Part shown: positions 24,259-41,476 of the stretch, one piece after another
Numbering within the stretch: position 1 is the stretch's first letter
Layout of the letters: every line of letters starts with the position of its first letter
Assembly: GCF_003336745.1 (NCBI RefSeq)
Contig: NZ_QGMX01000014.1
Coordinates: 1 to 60,552, forward strand
Reading direction: 5' to 3'
Source: Thermus caldifontis
Lineage (GTDB): Bacteria; Deinococcota; Deinococci; Deinococcales; Thermaceae
DNA length: 60,552 nucleotides
Notes under the pieces: model-generated
Database searches by the model: none
The model's input: the letters and a program-made list of their open reading frames with translations, nothing else
What the model was told of the DNA's origin: nothing
Position numbers and translations under genes: made by a program

Positions 24259-24983
24259 ACGCCCTCCTTTCCGCCCCGGTCAGGGCTTTCCCTTACCCTT
24301 ATGCTACCACCTTCCCCCGGACGTTCGTCCCGCACCACCTGGCCCGCCTTCAGCACCACCACCCGGGCCGGGTAGGCCTCCAGGAGCTCGCGGCTATGGG
24401 TGGCCACCACCACCGTGGCCCCCCGCTGGTGGGCAGCCTTGAGGATATCCAGCACCTGCAGGGCATTTTCCAGGTCCAGGTTCCCCGTGGGCTCGTCCGC
24501 CAGGATCACCGGGGGGTCCAGGAGCAAGGCCCGGGCTATGGCCACCCGCTGGGCCTCGCCCACGGAAAGCTCCTCGGGAAAGGCCCTTTTCTTGTGGGAA
24601 AGCCCCACCCGGCGCAGGGCGGTGGTGATGCGTTCCCCCCACTCCCTCTGGGGAACCCCCTGCACCCGGAGGACAAAGGCCAGGTTCTCCTCCACCGTCA
24701 TGTCGGAAAGGAGGCGGTGGTCTTGGAAGACCATGCCGATCCGGCGGCGGTGGAGGGCCACCTGGTCCCCCTTGAGGAGCTTCAGGTTCTGTCCGCCAAA
24801 GTACACCGTTCCTTGGGTGGGAAGGAGCCGGCGCAGGATCAGGGAAAGCAGGGTGGACTTTCCCGCCCCCGAGTGCCCCACCACGTAGACGAACTCCCCC
24901 TTCTTCACCTCGAGGCTCACGTTGTAAAGCGCCTTGGTCCCCGTGCGGGGGTATTCTAGGCCCACCCGGTGGAAGGCGATCAT
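24255..24983 (-). CDS. ftsE: FtsE, ATP-binding subunit of the FtsEX complex
   Basis: The 242-residue ABC ATPase has Walker A GHSGAGKST, an LSVGEAQRVAIARAL signature and Walker B ILADEPTGNLD, in the short FtsE form. The ATG at 24983 is chosen because TATAGT lies exactly six bases upstream. The hpf gene follows directly. Its partner ftsX is on the opposite strand. Confidence 0.93.
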   Translation of the reverse strand: MIAFHRVGLEYPRTGTKALYNVSLEVKKGEFVYVVGHSGAGKSTLLSLILRRLLPTQGTVYFGGQNLKLLKGDQVALHRRRIGMVFQDHRLLSDMTVEENLAFVLRVQGVPQREWGERITTALRRVGLSHKKRAFPEELSVGEAQRVAIARALLLDPPVILADEPTGNLDLENALQVLDILKAAHQRGATVVVATHSRELLEAYPARVVVLKAGQVVRDERPGEGGSIRVRESPDRGGKEGV

Positions 24984-24989
24984 GCCCTT

Positions 24990-24995
24990 ACTATA
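24990..24995 (-). promoter_or_regulatory. -10 box TATAGT, leaderless ftsE start
   Basis: TATAGT, six bases (AAGGGC), then ATG. A partner TATAGT faces the other way at 25034. Confidence 0.6.
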
Positions 24996-25033
24996 CGGAA
25001 GACAGACCACGGTTGTTTCTCATGGTGGGGCGC

Positions 25034-25039
25034 TATAGT
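25034..25039 (+). promoter_or_regulatory. -10 box TATAGT of ctpA
   Basis: TATAGT precedes a GTG at 25049 by nine bases and the ATG at 25061 by 21 bases, the latter with a Shine-Dalgarno-like GGGAAGAG. Confidence 0.5.
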
Positions 25040-25060
25040 AGAGGCTAGGTGAGGGAAGAG

Positions 25061-26386
25061 ATGAAAAAACGCGCGTGGTTCCTCGCAGGGCTCGGGGTGA
25101 TCCTGGCCCTGGTATACGCCCAGCTTCCAAGGCCCCAGGCGGAAAACCTCCTGCAAAACCCCAACGGCCAGGCCCTGTTGGAGGTTTACCAAAGGATCCA
25201 ACAGGACTACCTGGAAACCCTTCCCCGGGAAAAGCTCAACGCCCTATTGGAAGGGGCCATCGGCGGCATGGTCTCCGCCTTGAAGGATCCCTTCACCAGC
25301 TACTCTCCCCCCCAGCGGGCCAGCGTCCGCCAGGAGGACCTAAGGGGCGAGTTCTTCGGCATCGGGGCCACCCTCTCCCCCGCCAATCCCGACGGCACCG
25401 GGGCCAAGATCGAGGGGGTGATGAAGGGCCTGCCTGCCCAGCGGGCGGGGATGCGGGCCGGGGATGTGATCCTCGAGGTGGACGGGGAGGACGTCACGGG
25501 TCTTCCCCTGGTGGAGGTGGTGGCCCGGATCCGGGGCCGGGAGGGCACCAAGGTCACCATCAAGGTGCGCCGGGAAGGGACCCCCGCCCCCCTGGTCTTT
25601 GAGCTCATCCGGGAAAAGGTGGAGATCGTCTCGGTTTCCACGGGCAGGATCGGGGACGTGGGCTATGTGGCCCTGGAGACCTTCGGCAACTTCAAGGTGG
25701 AGGACCAGCTTAAGAAGGCCATTGACGGGCTCAAGGCCCAGGGCATCAAGAAGCTCATCTTTGACCTGCGGGATAACGGGGGCGGCCTCCTGGACCAGGG
25801 GTGCGCCGTGGCCAGCGCCTTCTTGAAGGAAGGCCCCATCGTCTACACCCGCACCAAGAACCTCACCCGGGTCTGGTGCGAGGCCTCGGGAAAGCCCCTT
25901 TGGGATGGGCCCATGGTGGTCCTGGTGAACGGGAACTCGGCTTCCGCCAGCGAGATCGTGGCCGGGGCCCTGCAGGACTACGGCCGGGCCAAGATCATCG
26001 GGGAAAAGACCTTCGGCAAGGGCGTGGGCCAGACCCCCTACACCCTGGCCAACGGGGGGGAGCTCACCCTGGTCACCTTTGAATGGCTCACCCCTAAGCG
26101 CCGGGCCATCAACAAGGAGGGCCTGAAGCCCGACATCGAGGTCAAGGACACCCGTTTCCCCACCCCCTTCTCCCTGCAAGGGGCCGGGGCGCCTCCTGGG
26201 GCTGAGGTCACCGTGACCCTAAACGGGAAGACGGTGAAGGTCAAGGCCGATGCCGAGGGGAAGTTCACCTACGCCGAGCCCCAGCGCCAGCGGCCCCTCC
26301 CCGAGGAGCGGGGGCAGGCGGTCTTGGACCTGGAAGAAGACGCCATCCTCAAGCGGGCCTTGGAGGAGCTGAACGCCACCCGCTAG
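25061..26386 (+). CDS. ctpA: Carboxyl-terminal processing protease (S41)
   Basis: The 441-residue exported protease has a signal (1-21), a PDZ domain (about 95-180) and an S41 catalytic domain. The catalytic pair is Ser295 in NSASASE with Lys320 in TFGKG, 25 residues apart as in Prc. It trims or degrades envelope proteins. The ATG at 25061 is used; GTG 25049 is an alternative. A terminator hairpin follows the stop. Confidence 0.93.
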   Translation: MKKRAWFLAGLGVILALVYAQLPRPQAENLLQNPNGQALLEVYQRIQQDYLETLPREKLNALLEGAIGGMVSALKDPFTSYSPPQRASVRQEDLRGEFFGIGATLSPANPDGTGAKIEGVMKGLPAQRAGMRAGDVILEVDGEDVTGLPLVEVVARIRGREGTKVTIKVRREGTPAPLVFELIREKVEIVSVSTGRIGDVGYVALETFGNFKVEDQLKKAIDGLKAQGIKKLIFDLRDNGGGLLDQGCAVASAFLKEGPIVYTRTKNLTRVWCEASGKPLWDGPMVVLVNGNSASASEIVAGALQDYGRAKIIGEKTFGKGVGQTPYTLANGGELTLVTFEWLTPKRRAINKEGLKPDIEVKDTRFPTPFSLQGAGAPPGAEVTVTLNGKTVKVKADAEGKFTYAEPQRQRPLPEERGQAVLDLEEDAILKRALEELNATR

Positions 26387-26398
26387 CCGGGAAAGGCC

Positions 26399-26425
26399 AA
26401 GGGGCCGGGTTTTCCCCGGCCCCTT
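26399..26425 (+). terminator. Terminator after ctpA
   Basis: AAGGGGCCGGG pairs with CCCGGCCCCTT around a short T-rich loop, 13 bases after the stop. Only three T residues follow. A separate palindrome GGTGGGGCCCCACC at 26452-26465 may serve metG from the other side. Confidence 0.6.
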
Positions 26426-26490
26426 TGGACCACCCCACCCTGACAGGCCCAGGTGGGGCCCCACCATCCCCACCCCTCTTGGGCCAAGGG

Positions 26491-28456
<1,966 letters not shown>

Positions 28457-28460
28457 CACC

Positions 28461-29614
<1,154 letters not shown>

Positions 29615-29620
29615 GAGGGC

Positions 29621-29648
29621 ATCTTACCCCAACCCCCCTGGCTGCCAA
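29621..29648 (-). promoter_or_regulatory. Promoter of bcp: TTGGCA-16-TAAGAT
   Basis: TTGGCA (29643-29648) and TAAGAT (29621-29626) are separated by 16 bases, and six bases then lead to the ATG at 29614. Confidence 0.65.
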
Positions 29649-29658
29649 TAAGGGGGCG

Positions 29659-30144
29659 CTAAAGTTTGTAGCCGAAGCGGCGGAGGAGGTCCTTGCGCCA
29701 GGCCACCTCGGCCTCATCCTCTACCCCTAGGGGCTTGAAACCATCCATAACCCCCAGGATGGCCCGCCCTTCCCCCTCCTCGGCCACCACCACCTGGAGG
29801 GGGTTGGCGGTGGCGGCAAAGATGCGCACCACCTCAGGGCAAGCCTTCACCGCGTGGAGCACATTAATGGGGTAAAACCCCTCACCCAACACGATGAGGA
29901 AGGTGTGCCCTGCCGCCAGGTTGAGGATATTCCGCACCGCAAGCTCCATAAGCTCGGGATCCGTGCCGGAACGCCGCACCAGGCGCTTGCCGCTGGCCTC
30001 GGAGAAGGCAAGGCCAAACCTGATACCCGGCACGGCGGTCACCAAGGCCTCGTGGAGGTCCTCCACCGTTTTGATGAAGTGGGCCTGGCCCAGGATGACG
30101 TTGAGGTTTTCCGGCTTCTCTATGGGGATGAGCTTGAGTTCCAT
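29659..30144 (-). CDS. Adenosine-specific kinase family protein (DUF355)
   Basis: The 161-residue protein is full length for the family. Signatures include SEASGKRLVRRSG, NLAAGHTFLIVL and NPLQVVVAE. Crystal structures of relatives bind adenosine, and the kinase label is annotation by family. The ATG at 30144 is set by TACAAT six bases upstream. Divergent from mqnC. Confidence 0.85.
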   Translation of the reverse strand: MELKLIPIEKPENLNVILGQAHFIKTVEDLHEALVTAVPGIRFGLAFSEASGKRLVRRSGTDPELMELAVRNILNLAAGHTFLIVLGEGFYPINVLHAVKACPEVVRIFAATANPLQVVVAEEGEGRAILGVMDGFKPLGVEDEAEVAWRKDLLRRFGYKL

Positions 30145-30150
30145 GCCCCC

Positions 30151-30156
30151 ATTGTA
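30151..30156 (-). promoter_or_regulatory. -10 box TACAAT, leaderless adenosine-kinase-like start
   Basis: TACAAT, six bases (GGGGGC), ATG. No clear -35. Confidence 0.5.
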
Positions 30157-30200
30157 TCCGTGGCCCAAGACCCAACCCCAGGGGGTCCGAAAGGTGTAGC

Positions 30201-33327
<3,127 letters not shown>

Positions 33328-33369
33328 GTCCACTCCAGAAAAGGGCCACCAAGCCCCAAAAGCCCATCC

Positions 33370-33398
33370 ATCCTACAAGCCGCTGGCCCAAGAAGCCA
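33370..33398 (-). promoter_or_regulatory. Candidate trpBA promoter
   Basis: TTGGCT, 18 bases, TAGGAT (33370-33375) would start RNA near 33362, about 35 bases before trpB. A short frame with two Trp codons begins at 33367 and runs past the trpB start. The rest of the 190-base gap 33328-33524 has no other gene. Confidence 0.4.
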
Positions 33399-33490
33399 AG
33401 CACGGGCTTCGCCCGCGACCAAGGCCTATACCGGCCATGCCGCCACCCGTAGGCAAAGGGGGTGCGGACCCGCATGAGCTTAGGGTAGAC

Positions 33491-33507
33491 CCCTTTGGGC
33501 CAAAGGG
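33491..33507. promoter_or_regulatory. Inverted repeat CCCTTTGG-G-CCAAAGGG before thyX
   Basis: An eight-bp perfect inverted repeat with a one-base centre ends four bases before the thyX -10 box, where a -35 or operator would sit. GTAGAC occurs on both sides (33485 and 33511). Confidence 0.5.
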
Positions 33508-33511
33508 CAAG

Positions 33512-33517
33512 TAGACT
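33512..33517 (+). promoter_or_regulatory. -10 box TAGACT, leaderless thyX start
   Basis: TAGACT, seven bases, then the ATG at 33525. Confidence 0.5.
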
Positions 33518-33524
33518 CTAGGTC

Positions 33525-36355
<2,831 letters not shown>

Positions 36356-36365
36356 CCCAACCCGG

Positions 36366-36371
36366 TATAAT
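36366..36371 (+). promoter_or_regulatory. -10 box TATAAT of the BMP gene
   Basis: A perfect TATAAT lies 32 bases before the ATG with a strong AGGAGG between. It is about ten bases from the divergent ligA box. Confidence 0.6.
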
Positions 36372-36403
36372 GCCCTACGGCGAAATGCCATAGGAGGTGG
36401 CAG

Positions 36404-37528
36404 ATGAAACGTATCGTAACCCTTTTGGCAGTACTGGCCCTGGGCCTGAGCCTGGCCCAAGTCCGCGTGGGCATCGCCTTTGACGCTGGGGGTAAGTTTG
36501 ACCGCTCCTTCAACCAGTCCGCCTGGGAAGGGGCGCAGAAGGCGGCCAAGGACTTTGGGATCAAGCTCTTTGACTTTGAGCCCGCCGACCCCTCCCAGGT
36601 GGGCCAGGGCATCCGCACCTTCGCCGAGGAGGGCTTTGACCTGGTGATCGGGGTGGGCTTCGCCAACGAGCCCGCCATCACCGCCACCGCCAAGGAGTTC
36701 CCCAAGGTGAACTTTGCCGTCATTGATGCCGTCCCCGGGGAGGGCAAGCTTTTAAACGCCGTGGGCCTGGTCTTCCGGGAGCACGAGGGGAGCTTCCTGG
36801 TGGGCTACATCGCCGGTAAGATGACCCGCACCGGGGTGGTGGGCTTCATCGGCGGCATGGACATCCCCCTCATCCACAAGTTTGAGGCGGGCTTCCGGGC
36901 CGGGGCGGAGTACGCCTTCAAGGAGGACAAGATCCCGGGCAAGGTCCTGGTGGGCTATGTGGGCAACACCCCCGCCGCCTGGAACGACCCCGCCAAGGCC
37001 AAGGAGATCGCCGCCAGCCAGGTGCGCCAGGGGGCGGACATCATCTACGCCGCTGCCGGCGGCTCGGGCCTGGGCCTCATCGACTACGTGAAGCAGGCCA
37101 AGTGCCTCAAGGAGGGCGGGGCCATCCGCTTTGTGCGCAAGGCCGACCCCTACGCCAAGGTGCCCAAGTACGCCGATTACACCAAGACCTGCGGCACCGA
37201 CGGCACCAAGGCCACGCCCCTCTTCTTCATCGGGGTGGACGCCAACCAGAACTACCTGGGGGACACCGACAATAACCCCAGCACCCTGAACCACGGCCTC
37301 ACCTCCATGATGAAGCGGGTGGACGTGGCCACCTACGAGGTCATCAAGAGCGTGGTGCAGAAGGCCTTTAAGGGCGGGGTGCGGGAGTTCGGCCTGGCCA
37401 ACAACGGGGTGGGGTACGCCCTGGACGAGTACAACAAGGCCCTGATCCCGGCCGCCGTGATCAGCAAGCTGGAGGTCTTGAAGCAGCAGATCATCAAGGG
37501 CCAGCTTAAGGTGCCCGAAAAACGCTAG
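36404..37528 (+). CDS. BMP-family ABC transporter substrate-binding protein
   Basis: The 374-residue exported protein has a signal peptide ending near ALGLSLAQ. It has no lipobox Cys, so it is probably not a lipoprotein. Blocks [29 protein letters not shown] and [11 protein letters not shown] identify the BMP family, which binds purine nucleosides. Its transporter ATPase follows after a terminator. Confidence 0.9.
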   Translation: MKRIVTLLAVLALGLSLAQVRVGIAFDAGGKFDRSFNQSAWEGAQKAAKDFGIKLFDFEPADPSQVGQGIRTFAEEGFDLVIGVGFANEPAITATAKEFPKVNFAVIDAVPGEGKLLNAVGLVFREHEGSFLVGYIAGKMTRTGVVGFIGGMDIPLIHKFEAGFRAGAEYAFKEDKIPGKVLVGYVGNTPAAWNDPAKAKEIAASQVRQGADIIYAAAGGSGLGLIDYVKQAKCLKEGGAIRFVRKADPYAKVPKYADYTKTCGTDGTKATPLFFIGVDANQNYLGDTDNNPSTLNHGLTSMMKRVDVATYEVIKSVVQKAFKGGVREFGLANNGVGYALDEYNKALIPAAVISKLEVLKQQIIKGQLKVPEKR

Positions 37529-37543
37529 GAAGGCGGGCTCAGC

Positions 37544-37571
37544 AAAAGGCCGGGAACCTCCCGGCCTTTTT
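37544..37571 (+). terminator. Terminator after the BMP gene, overlapping the next promoter
   Basis: AAAAGGCCGGGA pairs over 12 bp with TCCCGGCCTTTT around loop ACC, followed by TTTTT. The -10 TATACT of the ABC gene begins two bases beyond. Confidence 0.85.
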
Positions 37572-37572
37572 G

Positions 37573-37578
37573 TATACT
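37573..37578 (+). promoter_or_regulatory. -10 box TATACT, leaderless GTG start of the ABC ATPase
   Basis: TATACT, six bases (CCGGGC), GTG at 37585. Confidence 0.6.
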
Positions 37579-37584
37579 CCGGGC

Positions 37585-39093
37585 GTGGAGGTCGGCGGAA
37601 CTACCTCAAAGGCCCTGGTCCTAAAGGACATCACCAAGCGCTTCCCCCTGGTCCTGGCCAACGATCGCATCAGCCTGGACCTGAACTGGGGCGAGGTCCT
37701 GGCCCTGGTGGGGGAAAACGGGGCGGGTAAATCCACCTTGATGAAGATCGTCTACGGCCTTCAGCCCCCGGACAAAGGGGAGATGTGGGTGGATGGAAAG
37801 CCCTACCGGCCCAAAAGCCCCCTGGACGCCATCGCCCACGGAATCGGCATGGTGCACCAGCACTTCATGCTGGTGGAACCCTTTACCGTGCTGGAAAACC
37901 TGGTGTTGGGCCTCGAGCCGGGAAGCCCCCTCTACCTCAACCTGGAAGAGGCCCGGAAGCGGGCCACCGCCCTCATGGAGGAGCTGGGCTTCCAGGTTCC
38001 CCTGGACGAGCGCATCGAGGACCTCCCCGTGGGCCTGCAGCAGCGGGTGGAGATCCTCAAGGCCCTTTACCGCCAGGCCAAGATCCTCATCCTGGACGAG
38101 CCCACCGCCGTCCTAACCCCCCAGGAGGCCGAGGAGCTTTTCCGCTTCCTGAGGGCTTACGTGGCCAAGGGAAACGCCGCCATCTTCATCAGCCACAAGC
38201 TGAAGGAGGTGCTTGCCGTGTCCGACCGGGTCACGGTGATCCGGGACGGCAAAGTGGTGGGCACGGTGAGGACCCCCGAGACCTCTTTGGAGGAACTGGC
38301 CCGGATGATGGTGGGCCGGGAAGTGGTCTTGCGGGTGGAAAAGGGCCCCGCCAGGCCCGGGGAAGTGGTGCTGGAGGTGGAGGGCCTCGAGGCGCCCCCA
38401 AGGCTAAGGGGGGTAAGCTTCTCCGTGCGGGCTGGGGAGATCGTGGGCATCGCCGGGGTGGAGGGCAACGGCCAGACGGAGCTGGTAGAGGCCCTGGCGG
38501 GCCTGCGCAAGTACCGGGGCACGGTGCGCTACCTGGGCCACCCCCTTCCCCACCAGGCCCTGCGGGTACGGGAAGCGGGGGTGAGCCATATCCCCGAGGA
38601 CCGGCTCGCCCGGGGCCTGGTCCTGGACTTTTCCGTACGGGAAAACGCCATCCTGGGAGACCAGCGCCGCCCCCCCTTCCGGGGCTTCCTGGGCTTCCTG
38701 GACGGGAAGGCCATGGAGGAGCATGCCCGGGCCCTGGTGGAAACCTTTGACGTGCGCCCCCGCTCCACCGAGCTTTCCGCCCGGCGCTTTTCCGGGGGGA
38801 ACCAGCAAAAGATCGTGGTGGGTAGGGAGCTTTTGCGGGGGCCCCGCCTCCTCATCGCCGCCCAGCCCACCCGGGGCGTGGACGTGGGGGCCATCGAGTT
38901 CATCCACCAGCGCCTGGTGGAGGCCCGCGACCAGGGCCTGGCGGTGCTTTTGGTTTCCGCGGACCTCTCCGAGGTGATCAGCCTGTCGGACCGGATCCTG
39001 GTCATGTACGAGGGGCGGATCGTGGGCGAGCTTGCCCCCGAGGAGGCCAGGGAGGAGCGCCTGGGCCTTCTGATGGCGGGCGTTTCCGCCTAA
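37585..39093 (+). CDS. Nucleoside-type ABC transporter ATPase with two ABC domains
   Basis: The 502-residue protein has two fused ABC domains. The first has Walker [10 protein letters not shown] and Walker [10 protein letters not shown]. The second has the degenerate GVEGNGQTE loop and a FSGGNQQK signature. This layout is used with BMP proteins for purine nucleoside import (YufO-like). The usual two permease genes are absent here; convergent lpt-like genes follow instead. GTG 37585 is supported by the promoter spacing. Confidence 0.9.
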   Translation: MEVGGTTSKALVLKDITKRFPLVLANDRISLDLNWGEVLALVGENGAGKSTLMKIVYGLQPPDKGEMWVDGKPYRPKSPLDAIAHGIGMVHQHFMLVEPFTVLENLVLGLEPGSPLYLNLEEARKRATALMEELGFQVPLDERIEDLPVGLQQRVEILKALYRQAKILILDEPTAVLTPQEAEELFRFLRAYVAKGNAAIFISHKLKEVLAVSDRVTVIRDGKVVGTVRTPETSLEELARMMVGREVVLRVEKGPARPGEVVLEVEGLEAPPRLRGVSFSVRAGEIVGIAGVEGNGQTELVEALAGLRKYRGTVRYLGHPLPHQALRVREAGVSHIPEDRLARGLVLDFSVRENAILGDQRRPPFRGFLGFLDGKAMEEHARALVETFDVRPRSTELSARRFSGGNQQKIVVGRELLRGPRLLIAAQPTRGVDVGAIEFIHQRLVEARDQGLAVLLVSADLSEVISLSDRILVMYEGRIVGELAPEEAREERLGLLMAGVSA

Positions 39094-40013
39094 TCGCCCT
39101 GAAACTCCCCTTTGACCTGGCCTAGGACCACCACCTCCCCGGTCCTTAAGGCGTAGCGCACCCTTTCCCCCCGCACCTGGCCCTTCTCGTCCTGGCTTTC
39201 CACCCCGCCAAAGAGGTAAGCGTACCCTTCCTTTTCCCGCAGGAGGGCCCTTTCCGCCTTGGTGGTCCGTCCCCCCTGGGTGAACTCCACCCCCCCGAGA
39301 AGCCAGAGCCGATCCTCGTCCAGAAGATAGCGCAGGGAGCCCGCCTTACCCGAAAGGGGTTTCTCCCCCTCCCGCTGAAGCTGCAAAGGCCCCTCCAGGA
39401 AAGCCTCCCCCGTATCGTTGTGGTAGCGGAGCCTCTGCCCCTCCACCCGCACCCGCCCCTGGGCCACCGCCACCTTCCCAGGGGCCGGCCTGAGCTCCAG
39501 CCGGCCCTCCTCCTCCAGGTACCGGGCCTCCCCCCCGGAGAGGAAGAGCTCCTCCACCCCGCCCCGCTCCACCACCGCCAAGGGCCCCTTGGCCTCCACC
39601 TCCTCCCCCAGGCGCACCTCTACCCCCTTGGGGTCAAAGAGGACGAGCCGGAGGTAGCGCTCCCCTTTCCCTTCCCCAGCCCGGCGCAAACGCATCAGGT
39701 AGGGAAGCCCCTCCTGTTCCCAATCGGGGTTGTAGGCCACCTCCACCCTCTCCCCTATCTTCAGCCCCTCCTCGAGGGCGCTTCCCGCATCCCGGAAGAA
39801 TACCCGGCCCTCCACCTGGACCCTCTCAGAGGAGAGGGCCTGGAGCTCCCCCACCAGGAGGTCCCCGTAGTCGGCGTAGAAGAGGCTCCCCTCCTCCCCG
39901 CTCACCCAGGCCACCACCTTCTTGTCCTTACGGACCAGCTCCACTTGGGGGCGGTACACCTCCTGGGCCAGGGCCAAGGCCACGAGGAAGAGGAGGAACC
40001 ACCTGAAGGCCAA
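39090..40013 (-). CDS. Lpt/OstA-like exported protein (third gene of the set)
   Basis: The 307-residue protein has a signal segment (about 1-16). The rest alternates short beta strands with repeats such as [15 protein letters not shown] and [14 protein letters not shown], the OstA/LptA jellyroll pattern. It may carry lipid across the periplasm or be the start of an LptD-like part. A full LptD barrel is absent. Three bases separate it from the next gene upstream. Confidence 0.65.
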   Translation of the reverse strand: MAFRWFLLFLVALALAQEVYRPQVELVRKDKKVVAWVSGEEGSLFYADYGDLLVGELQALSSERVQVEGRVFFRDAGSALEEGLKIGERVEVAYNPDWEQEGLPYLMRLRRAGEGKGERYLRLVLFDPKGVEVRLGEEVEAKGPLAVVERGGVEELFLSGGEARYLEEEGRLELRPAPGKVAVAQGRVRVEGQRLRYHNDTGEAFLEGPLQLQREGEKPLSGKAGSLRYLLDEDRLWLLGGVEFTQGGRTTKAERALLREKEGYAYLFGGVESQDEKGQVRGERVRYALRTGEVVVLGQVKGEFQGD

Positions 40014-40016
40014 GGT

Positions 40017-40874
40017 CTACCTCTCCGAGAGCTTGCGGAACTCCTCCACCGGGAGGCGGAAGGCCTTGCCGTACACCCGCACCTGGTGGCGGTTTACATT
40101 GTGCTGGAGCGTGTTCCCTGAAAGCTTAAAACCCTCTTTCCTGTTTTCGCTCACCGCTGGCTTACCCAAGACGATGGCCTCCCCGGTGGTGTCGTCGTAG
40201 TAGAGGCTATCCCCCGTGGTGACCAGATCCCCGTCCTGTAGCCGCACCCCCCCGGTGGCGATGAGCCTCTTGGGTCCGGTGAGGCTTCGCACCTCCTTGG
40301 CCCGGATCACCAGGTCCCCATCCCTGCGCTTGCGGACGAGGACCACCTCCTTGGGGTCGGTGAACACCGCCAGGCCCTTTTCCTCCTCGTAATAGACGAA
40401 ACCCGCCCGGCCCTCCTGGTTGCCGCTTCGGAGAAGGGCGTTTTCGCTGGTGGAGGTGTCCGTATCCACCTGGAAGGTCATGCGGCTGGCCTCCACCTCC
40501 ACCGGGTCCTCTCCTGGTTTGGGCTCTTGCCGCATGCGGGCCGGGCCCAAAAGCTCCCCCTCCCCGGTTCGCTCCCGGTAGACCAGGACCGGCCCCCTGG
40601 CCTCCACCCGGCCCCGGCGCACCACCACCCCGCCCTCAAAGCGGGCCTCCCGCTCCCCTTCCGCCTCCTGCATGGTCTTGCCCTTGGGGGCAGTGAGGGT
40701 GGCCTTGGGGGAACGGATCTCCAGGTCCTTCACCCGGCCCCTCACCTCCCCCTCAAAGGTCCAGGGCCCATAGCGCAGGTCACCGGAAAGCCTTCCCCCC
40801 TCCACCTGGATGACCCGCACCCCGGAAGCCGCCAAAGCCAAACCCAAAAGGAACGTCCAAAGCCACGGTCTCAT
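40017..40874 (-). CDS. Lpt/OstA-like exported protein (second gene of the set)
   Basis: The 285-residue protein has a signal peptide (about 1-17). Repeated strands (ARFEGGVVVRRGRVEA, ATGGVRLQDGDLVTTGDSLYY) match the OstA domain, in two blocks. It overlaps the lptC-like gene by ATGA. The periplasmic bridge in LPS export is its model. Confidence 0.75.
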   Translation of the reverse strand: MRPWLWTFLLGLALAASGVRVIQVEGGRLSGDLRYGPWTFEGEVRGRVKDLEIRSPKATLTAPKGKTMQEAEGEREARFEGGVVVRRGRVEARGPVLVYRERTGEGELLGPARMRQEPKPGEDPVEVEASRMTFQVDTDTSTSENALLRSGNQEGRAGFVYYEEEKGLAVFTDPKEVVLVRKRRDGDLVIRAKEVRSLTGPKRLIATGGVRLQDGDLVTTGDSLYYDDTTGEAIVLGKPAVSENRKEGFKLSGNTLQHNVNRHQVRVYGKAFRLPVEEFRKLSER

Positions 40875-41422
40875 GAGCTACCTCCCTCCACGGTACAAGG
40901 TCCAAACGTGCCTCCGGCCGGAAACTCAAACCGCGGGCTTTCCGCCTCCATGCGCTCCAGGCCGAAATCCGAACGAAAGCCCTGGGCCTCTCCCCTGAGG
41001 TTAGGGGCCTCAATCCGCACCCAGGGGGCAAAAAACCCCTCCTTCTGCCGGATGAGGACCTCGCCCCTCTCGGGGCGGGAAAGCTCGAGGCGGAAGCATC
41101 CTTTCAGGATCTCCACCCGGGCGTAGGGCGCCCGCAGGTTGTCCCCCGGTTCCACGGCCACCTCGGGGGCAAAAAGGCGCAGGTCCAGCCGGTCCTCCAC
41201 GTACCGTTCGCCCTTAAGCCCGCCCTGGATGCGGAAGACCCCTCCCTCCTCCACCATCTCCTGGGCCGAAAACCGCCACTCCACCCCCTCCTCCTCGGGG
41301 AACAGGTAAAACTCCACCCCCTTAAGGCGCACGCCTTCCGTGGGCAAGGGCCTAGGCGGAGGCCGGAGGGACCAAAAGAGTAGGCCGAGGATGGCAAGGA
41401 GGAGAAGGAGGAGCCGCACCAC
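40871..41422 (-). CDS. LptC-like membrane-anchored protein (first gene of the set)
   Basis: The 183-residue protein has an N-terminal anchor (VRLLLLLLAILGLLFWSL) and a beta-rich outer part (GVRLKGVEFYLFP, WRFSAQEMVEEGGVFRI), the LptC plan. The GTG start has TAAGGT six bases upstream, so the small operon probably begins here, downstream of femAB. Confidence 0.7.
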   Translation of the reverse strand: MVRLLLLLLAILGLLFWSLRPPPRPLPTEGVRLKGVEFYLFPEEEGVEWRFSAQEMVEEGGVFRIQGGLKGERYVEDRLDLRLFAPEVAVEPGDNLRAPYARVEILKGCFRLELSRPERGEVLIRQKEGFFAPWVRIEAPNLRGEAQGFRSDFGLERMEAESPRFEFPAGGTFGPCTVEGGSS

Positions 41423-41428
41423 CTTCCC

Positions 41429-41434
41429 ACCTTA
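41429..41434 (-). promoter_or_regulatory. -10 box TAAGGT, leaderless GTG start of the lptC-like gene
   Basis: TAAGGT, six bases (GGGAAG), GTG at 41422. Confidence 0.4.
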
Positions 41435-41476
41435 CCCAAGGCCCCTTGAGAAAGATGACAGGAGGGAAAAGCGGGT

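Noticed and set aside
26452..26465. GGTGGGGCCCCACC as a regulator site
   Set aside because: It lies between convergent gene ends, so it is more likely part of a termination region.
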